A stretch of 64,000 bases of DNA from JANQFM01 sp035471925. GTDB lineage: Bacteria > Acidobacteriota > UBA6911 > RPQK01 > DATIPO01. A program made the position numbers and the translations under genes. Position 1 is the stretch's first letter, and every line of letters starts with the position of its first letter. The stretch lies in NCBI GenBank assembly GCA_035471925.1, contig DATIPO010000151.1, positions 55,672 to 119,671 on the forward strand, in the 5' to 3' direction. Below are positions 59,614-64,000 of the stretch, piece after piece. The notes under the pieces were generated by a model. The model was not told the DNA's origin, made no database searches, and saw only the letters and a program-made list of their open reading frames with translations.

Positions 59614-61287
59614 ATGGCAAAGAAATCTGCGACATCTGCGAACCGAGTATGGACCCTTTCAGCCCTCCTTCTTTTATTGTCTGCGGCCTGCCAGGCACCC
59701 GAGCCTGAGACGCTGTCCAAGGAGAGCTACTCGCGCTACCTTCAGACACTTTCCGCCGACGAGTACGAGGGACGGGCTCCCGGAACCCCTGGCGGCCAGA
59801 AAGCGGCCAACTACATTCGAGACGAGTTCCAAGCCCTGGGACTGCAGCCTGTCAACGGCGACTCTTATTTTCAGCAGGTTGCCCTGGTGGGCATGACGGC
59901 CTCCTCCGACCTGACGCTGGAAATCAGCGGACAGGCCGAGCACCGTTTGACCATGCCCAAGGACGTGGTCGTCTGGGCCGGGATCGAGGAAGAGCGCATC
60001 GAGGTCTCCCAGGCTGACTTGGTCTTCGTGGGCTACGGCGTCAACGCTCCCGAAGCCGACTGGAACGACTACAAGGACGCCGATGTGGAGGGCAAAGTGG
60101 TGCTGGTGCTGGTCAACGATCCGCCTTCCGAGGATCCTCACCATTTCGGCGGCGAGGCGCTGACCTACTACGGACGCTGGACCTACAAGCTGGAAGAAGC
60201 CGCCCGCCGGGGCGCCGCAGGCGTGATCCTCATCCACGAAACCGAGATGGCCGGCTATCCCTGGGGTGTGGTGGTGAACTCCTGGACGGGCGAGCAGATG
60301 TCCCTGCCAGCTCAGGGCGAGAAGAGCACCCGCTTTGAGTCCTGGATCAAGAACGAGCGCGCCGACGAACTCTTCCAGGCGGCGGGAAGCAGCTTCCAGG
60401 ACGCCCGCCAGGCGGCCGCTTCCTCTGATTTCCAGCCTATGGACCTGCCTTTCAAGGTTTCGGTGGCCTTCGACAACGCCATCCGCAGAGCCGAGGCGTC
60501 CAACGTGCTGGCCAAGCTGGAGGGCTCCGATCCCGACCTGAAGAAGCAAGTGGTGATCGTCACCTCCCATTACGACCACTTGGGCAAGTCGGTGGCCACG
60601 GTCGATTTCCGCAACCAGGACGACCTGATCTACAACGGGGCCTTCGACAACGCCTCTGGGACCGCCGCCCTCATCGAGATGGCCCGGGTCATGGTCTCTT
60701 ATCCCGAAAGCCAGCGGCCCAAGCGCAGCGTGATCTTCGCGGCCGTCACGGCGGAAGAGCAGGGATTGCTGGGATCCCAGTACTACGCCCAGAACCCTCT
60801 GGTTCCGCTGTCGGACACCCAGGCCAACATCAACATCGACGGCGTCAACGTGTGGGGAAGGGCCAAGGACATCGTTCCCTTGGGGGCCGAGCGTTCCACT
60901 CTCGACCCGCTCGTGCAAGAGGTGGCGTTGGAGATGGACATGACCCTGTCGCCCGATCCTTCGCCCGAGAAGGGCTACTATTTCCGCTCCGACCACTTCA
61001 ATTTCGTCAAGGTGGGCGTCCCCTCGGTCTATCTCGACATGGGACTGCAATTCGAGGACAAGCCCGCCGGCTGGGGCAAGCAGTTGATGGATGACTACAC
61101 CGCCAACAACTACCATCAGCCCAGCGATGAATTCGACCCCGAGTGGCCGCTGGACGGTTCGATTCAGTTGATGGAGTTCACCATCAAGCTCATTACCGAG
61201 GTGGCCAACGCCGAGGAGATGATGCAGTGGCGCCAGGGTGATCCCTTCTACGAGACCCGCCGCAAGCAACTGCAGGCCGGTTCCTGA
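59614..61287 (+). CDS. M28-family zinc aminopeptidase, putative lipoprotein
   Basis: 557-aa exported peptidase. A lipobox-like LLSAAC with Cys26 follows the hydrophobic signal. A PA-type insert (~130-260) precedes the M28 catalytic domain with VTSHYDHLG, NGAFDNASGTAAL, TAEEQGLLGS, NIDGVN and RSDHFNFVKVGVP, which together supply two-zinc ligands. Such enzymes cut N-terminal residues from peptides at the outer surface. It lies 32 bp after the RpiB-like gene and 9 bp before the ABC-F gene, all on the same strand. Confidence 0.92.
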   Translation: MAKKSATSANRVWTLSALLLLLSAACQAPEPETLSKESYSRYLQTLSADEYEGRAPGTPGGQKAANYIRDEFQALGLQPVNGDSYFQQVALVGMTASSDLTLEISGQAEHRLTMPKDVVVWAGIEEERIEVSQADLVFVGYGVNAPEADWNDYKDADVEGKVVLVLVNDPPSEDPHHFGGEALTYYGRWTYKLEEAARRGAAGVILIHETEMAGYPWGVVVNSWTGEQMSLPAQGEKSTRFESWIKNERADELFQAAGSSFQDARQAAASSDFQPMDLPFKVSVAFDNAIRRAEASNVLAKLEGSDPDLKKQVVIVTSHYDHLGKSVATVDFRNQDDLIYNGAFDNASGTAALIEMARVMVSYPESQRPKRSVIFAAVTAEEQGLLGSQYYAQNPLVPLSDTQANINIDGVNVWGRAKDIVPLGAERSTLDPLVQEVALEMDMTLSPDPSPEKGYYFRSDHFNFVKVGVPSVYLDMGLQFEDKPAGWGKQLMDDYTANNYHQPSDEFDPEWPLDGSIQLMEFTIKLITEVANAEEMMQWRQGDPFYETRRKQLQAGS

Positions 61288-61296
61288 TTAGGCTGC

Positions 61297-63432
61297 ATGA
61301 TCTTCCGCCTAGACAGCGTCAGCAAGGAATTCGGCACCCAGGTGCTTTTCCGCGACGTCACCGTCCAGTGCAACGAGGGCCAGCGCATCGGGCTCATCGG
61401 ACGCAACGGGACGGGCAAGACCACCCTCTTCGACCTCATCGAGGGTAAGGAGAAGCCCGATGAAGGACGCCTCACCCGCTCCTCGGGGCTGGAGGTGGGG
61501 CGCATCGCCCAGATCCCCGATTTCCAGCCCGGAAACAGCGTCCGCCGGGAGGCGCTGCGGGTGTTCGAGCACTTCCGTGACATGGAGGAGCGCGTTTCCC
61601 AGCTTGAACATGACATGGCCGAGGGCAGGCTGTCCGATCAACTGGCCAACGAGTATGACCAGTTGCGCAGCCGCCTCCACCTTCACGGCGGATACGACTA
61701 CGAAGCCCGCACCGAGGCCGTCCTCTTGGGCATCGGCTTCCCCAAAGAACTCATCGACGCTCCCTGGGAACGCCTCTCGGGGGGACAGAAAAACCGTCTC
61801 CTGGTCGCCCAGACGCTGCTTTCGCCCAGCGATCTGCTGCTGCTCGACGAGCCTACCAACCACCTCGACCTCAAGGCCATCCTGTGGCTGACCGAGTATC
61901 TGCGGGGACTCCCCGAAGCCTACGTAGTGGTCAGTCACGACCGGCGTTTCCTGGACGATGTCACCGACCATACTTGGGAACTGGAAGGCAAGCGTCTGCA
62001 CCTCTACTCGGGCTCCTTCACCCAAGCCCGCAAGGAACGCCAGCAGCGGCTCAAGCAGCTTCAGGACGAGTACGAGCGACAGCAGGAATGGAAGGCCAAG
62101 ACCCAGGACTTTATCCGCCGCAACATCTACGGACAAAAGACCAAGCAGGCCCAATCGCGCCGCAAGCAGCTAGAGAAGACCGAGTGGCTGGAGGCGCCCC
62201 AGCGCGATCAGGCCGTGATGCACCTCAGAATCTCGGAGGGACGGCGGGGCGGAGCCCAGACCTTCACCTTGCGCCAGGCCGATTTGGGCTATCCCACCAA
62301 GACGGTGCTGCGGGATGTCTCTTTGAGCGTCCGCCGGGGCGAACGCATCGGGCTGGTGGGCTCCAACGGCAGCGGCAAAACCACTCTGCTCAGGACTCTG
62401 GTGGGCGATCTGCGCGTGCTGGACGGAGACTTTGAATGGGGACCTAACAACGACCTGGCCTACTATTCGCAGGAGCCTGAGCTGGGCGAGGACGAGGAGA
62501 CGGTCTACGACGTCCTGCGCCGGCTCGATCCGCGCACCACCGACGAGGACTTGCGCAATTTCGCGGCTCTCTTTCTTTTCCGCGGAGACGACATCGACAA
62601 GCCTCTGGAGGCGCTCAGTGGAGGGGAGCGCAGCCGCTTGGCGCTGGCGGGACTGGTCTACGAGTCGGCCAACGTCCTCATCATGGACGAGCCCACCAAC
62701 CACCTCGACATCGCCAGCCGCGAGGCCCTGGAACAGATGCTCTCGACCTACAAAGGCACCTTGGTGGTGGTCTCACACGACCTCTACTTCCTGGGCAACG
62801 TAGTCGACCAGTTCTACTGGCTGCACGACGGCGGCCTTCACCCTCTCAAGGCGCTCAGCGACCTGCACTATGAAGATCCCTTGGCGTCCGGGCGCGGCCA
62901 ACGACTGGCCGAGGGCACGTCTGGCGGTGACGGCGGGAGAAGCACGACCCAGCGCAGCCCTCGGAAGAGCTCGGGCCAGGGCGGCGTCCGGGCGTCCGCG
63001 ACCTCGGGCGCGAGCGGTGGGGCTTCCACGAAATCGGGCCCCAGCGGTAGGGCGGGCCGTGCCGGAGATGGCGTCTCTGCCTCCAATCGCCCCGGTTCGG
63101 CGGGAGGGAAGCCCCAGGCAACGAATGCCCAAGATGCCGCCGATTCTCCCGGCCCGTCCGGACGCAGGGACGATGCCGTGGCTTCCTCCAAGCCCAAGCC
63201 CTCCAAGAACCGCCTGCGCAAGATGCGTGAGGAGGTCGAAGCCCTGGAAGCCGAAGTGGCCCGCCTGGAGTCGGAGAAGTCCCGCCTGGAGGACCTTCTG
63301 CAGGATCCCGAGCAGTCCTACGAGAAACTGCAGGACCTCTCCCAATCCCACGCCACGGTCGATCAACAACTTACCGACCTCTACTGGGAGTGGGAAGAAA
63401 AGGCCGAGGAATTGTCCCAATACGACGCCTGA
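61297..63432 (+). CDS. ABC-F family ATPase
   Basis: 711-aa cytoplasmic protein with two ABC cassettes and no membrane domain. Walker A sites are GRNGTGKTT (35-43) and GSNGSGKTT (~350); both have LSGG-type signatures and DEPTNHLD. ABC-F proteins act on the ribosome. Between cassette 2 and a C-terminal coiled coil (~635-705) lies a ~100-residue Ser/Gly/Ala/Arg-rich linker (~530-632), longer than in Uup-like members. It starts 9 bp after the M28 stop. Subgroup (Uup, EttA or YheS) not decided. Confidence 0.94.
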   Translation: MIFRLDSVSKEFGTQVLFRDVTVQCNEGQRIGLIGRNGTGKTTLFDLIEGKEKPDEGRLTRSSGLEVGRIAQIPDFQPGNSVRREALRVFEHFRDMEERVSQLEHDMAEGRLSDQLANEYDQLRSRLHLHGGYDYEARTEAVLLGIGFPKELIDAPWERLSGGQKNRLLVAQTLLSPSDLLLLDEPTNHLDLKAILWLTEYLRGLPEAYVVVSHDRRFLDDVTDHTWELEGKRLHLYSGSFTQARKERQQRLKQLQDEYERQQEWKAKTQDFIRRNIYGQKTKQAQSRRKQLEKTEWLEAPQRDQAVMHLRISEGRRGGAQTFTLRQADLGYPTKTVLRDVSLSVRRGERIGLVGSNGSGKTTLLRTLVGDLRVLDGDFEWGPNNDLAYYSQEPELGEDEETVYDVLRRLDPRTTDEDLRNFAALFLFRGDDIDKPLEALSGGERSRLALAGLVYESANVLIMDEPTNHLDIASREALEQMLSTYKGTLVVVSHDLYFLGNVVDQFYWLHDGGLHPLKALSDLHYEDPLASGRGQRLAEGTSGGDGGRSTTQRSPRKSSGQGGVRASATSGASGGASTKSGPSGRAGRAGDGVSASNRPGSAGGKPQATNAQDAADSPGPSGRRDDAVASSKPKPSKNRLRKMREEVEALEAEVARLESEKSRLEDLLQDPEQSYEKLQDLSQSHATVDQQLTDLYWEWEEKAEELSQYDA

Positions 63433-63444
63433 TCAGGATGTCAG

Positions 63445-63650
63445 AGGTTCACGCGATTCCCGATACCATGCCTGATTACTGGACGTCAGGGGGTTTCACG
63501 CGATTCCCGATACCACGCTTAGTGCCGGGCATTTAGGGGTCCATGCGATTCCCGATACAGTGCCTAATGCAGAACGTCAGGAGCTTAAGCAACACCCAAT
63601 ACAAAGACTAATGCAGGACGTCGGAGTATTATGCAACGAGACGTGTCGGA
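63445..63650. repeat. Degenerate ~45-bp tandem repeat
   Basis: Core GCGATTCCCGATAC starts at 63453, 63500 and 63545. Weaker copies follow near 63589 (GCAACACCCAATAC) and 63633. Periods are 47, 45, 44 and 44. Between cores a TGCCTAAT-CAG-ACGTCAGG block recurs. Units decay to the right. Starts right after the ABC-F stop. Confidence 0.75.
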
Positions 63651-63699
63651 GGGTGTCGCAAAGCCCGTAACATGATGCTTTGAAAAGGCCAGTTATTCC

Positions 63700-63814
63700 A
63701 CCCTTTCAGGGTTTTTTGGGAGGTTATTGGCTCACCCAGGGTGCCGCTCCGGCGCTAATGCGCCCTCGCTCTACCCTGGGTTTCAAGGGCGGAATTCCCG
63801 AACGCTGAAAGCGT
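63700..63814. repeat. Composite three-hairpin element (REP-like)
   Basis: Hairpin 1: ACCCT-TTC-AGGGT (63700-63712). Hairpin 2: CCCAGGGT (63735-63742) with ACCCTGGG (63773-63780), inner GGCGC-TAAT-GCGCC. Hairpin 3: ACGCT-GAA-AGCGT (63802-63814). The CTTTCAG of the first and CTGAAAG of the third are complementary. Confidence 0.65.
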
Positions 63815-63959
63815 GTAATAGCGTGAGGGACGCTTAAAACGCCCGGCGTGCTGCAACACCGGCTACTGTCGGGATCTAATAGGGACTTCAGATGTGGGTC
63901 CGGCTGGCTCATTGACATCCCACTTCTTGTCCTTCGCTTCGTCGTCGGCGTCCTTGACT

Positions 63960-64000
63960 CTACTCGCTACGCAGCGATTGCACGGGATCCACGCGCGTGG
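63960..64000 (-). CDS. C-terminal end of a second MacB/FtsX-like (ADOP) permease (partial)
   Basis: Minus-strand frame entering from the right edge ends TRVDPVQSLRSE-stop, the characteristic end of ADOP/MacB permeases (compare SRLDPLEALRWE in the gene at 21183). Only 13 codons are visible. Confidence 0.6.
   Translation of the reverse strand, partial: TRVDPVQSLRSE

Larger units (their letters stand above)
63433..63959. other. Repeat-bearing intergenic region at right end
   Basis: 527 bases, no convincing gene. Contains the tandem repeat and the three-hairpin element. The remaining part (63815-63959) has no clear signal. Confidence 0.6.

Noticed and set aside
59674..61269. 531-codon minus-strand frame opposite the M28 peptidase
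   Set aside because: Shadow of a conserved peptidase; composition His/Gly/Val-rich without motifs.
63445..63650. Possible CRISPR array
   Set aside because: Repeat copies are degenerate, spacing changes, the between-core sequence also repeats, and no cas gene is visible.
63724..63918. 64-aa minus-strand frame across the hairpin element
   Set aside because: Lies within a palindromic repeat; such frames arise from the repeat structure.
1..64000. tRNA and rRNA genes
   Set aside because: Intergenic regions were read for T-loop and rRNA-like sequence; none found by eye. A covariance search was not possible.

Overview
The window looks like a chromosome segment of an Acidobacteriota bacterium. It is GC-rich and densely coded. 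It carries hallmarks of that phylum: a secreted VWFA-domain protein of the acidobacterial type, an orphan MacB/FtsX-like permease (ADOP type) with no ATPase gene beside it, a Ser/Thr kinase fused to TolB-like and TPR domains, a PQQ-type beta-propeller protein, and many short secreted proteins of unknown role. No rRNA, tRNA, CRISPR array, complete insertion sequence or prophage is visible. The taxonomic call rests on gene content only.

Layout. 1-2.6 kb: a GlcE-like FAD oxidase cut by the left edge and an uncharacterised 439-aa protein. 2.8-6.4 kb: Lon protease, UspA and the DNA glycosylase Tag. 6.7-11.6 kb: di-haem oxidoreductase, membrane-anchored ankyrin protein, beta-propeller protein. 11.7-19.7 kb: kinase/TPR receptor and, divergently, a coupled pair of secreted proteins, one of them a 1474-aa metzincin-like protein. 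20.2-25.6 kb: SdpR/SdpI-like pair, ADOP permease, LACTB-like serine hydrolase, YhbY. 25.8-32.6 kb: Lhr helicase with a NIPSNAP gene, and a CoA-disulfide-reductase-like enzyme with a rhodanese domain. 33-36.6 kb: DUF4412-like, PHP and VWFA proteins. 36.8-41.3 kb: argH, a PseC-like aminotransferase and a convergent formyltransferase. 41.6-45.6 kb: Gly-rich RRM protein, a lipoprotein-like arginine deiminase, a VapBC-type toxin-antitoxin module, a small Cys-rich exported peptide and a multi-pass membrane protein. 45.6-53.9 kb: Cys/Met-metabolism enzyme, DUF309, D-aminoacylase-like amidohydrolase, ispG and a GldA/F/G-type transporter. 54-59 kb: bshA, an alpha/beta hydrolase, and a regulatory set of Crp, ECF sigma factor and zinc-finger anti-sigma. 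59-64 kb: RpiB-like protein, M28 peptidase, ABC-F ATPase, a repeat-rich intergenic region and the C-terminal end of a second ADOP-type permease.

Themes. Several functions fit stress and envelope management: Lon with Usp, the sigma/anti-sigma set, bacillithiol synthesis (bshA) with a disulfide reductase, and a D-aminoacylase-like hydrolase. At least seven genes have a -10-like hexamer only 6-8 nt before the start codon and no usable Shine-Dalgarno, which suggests leaderless transcription. The least explained locus is 43.7-45.6 kb. There a toxin-antitoxin module with a palindromic operator is followed by a 53-aa Cys-rich exported peptide and by a multi-pass membrane protein whose promoter overlaps a perfect inverted repeat.
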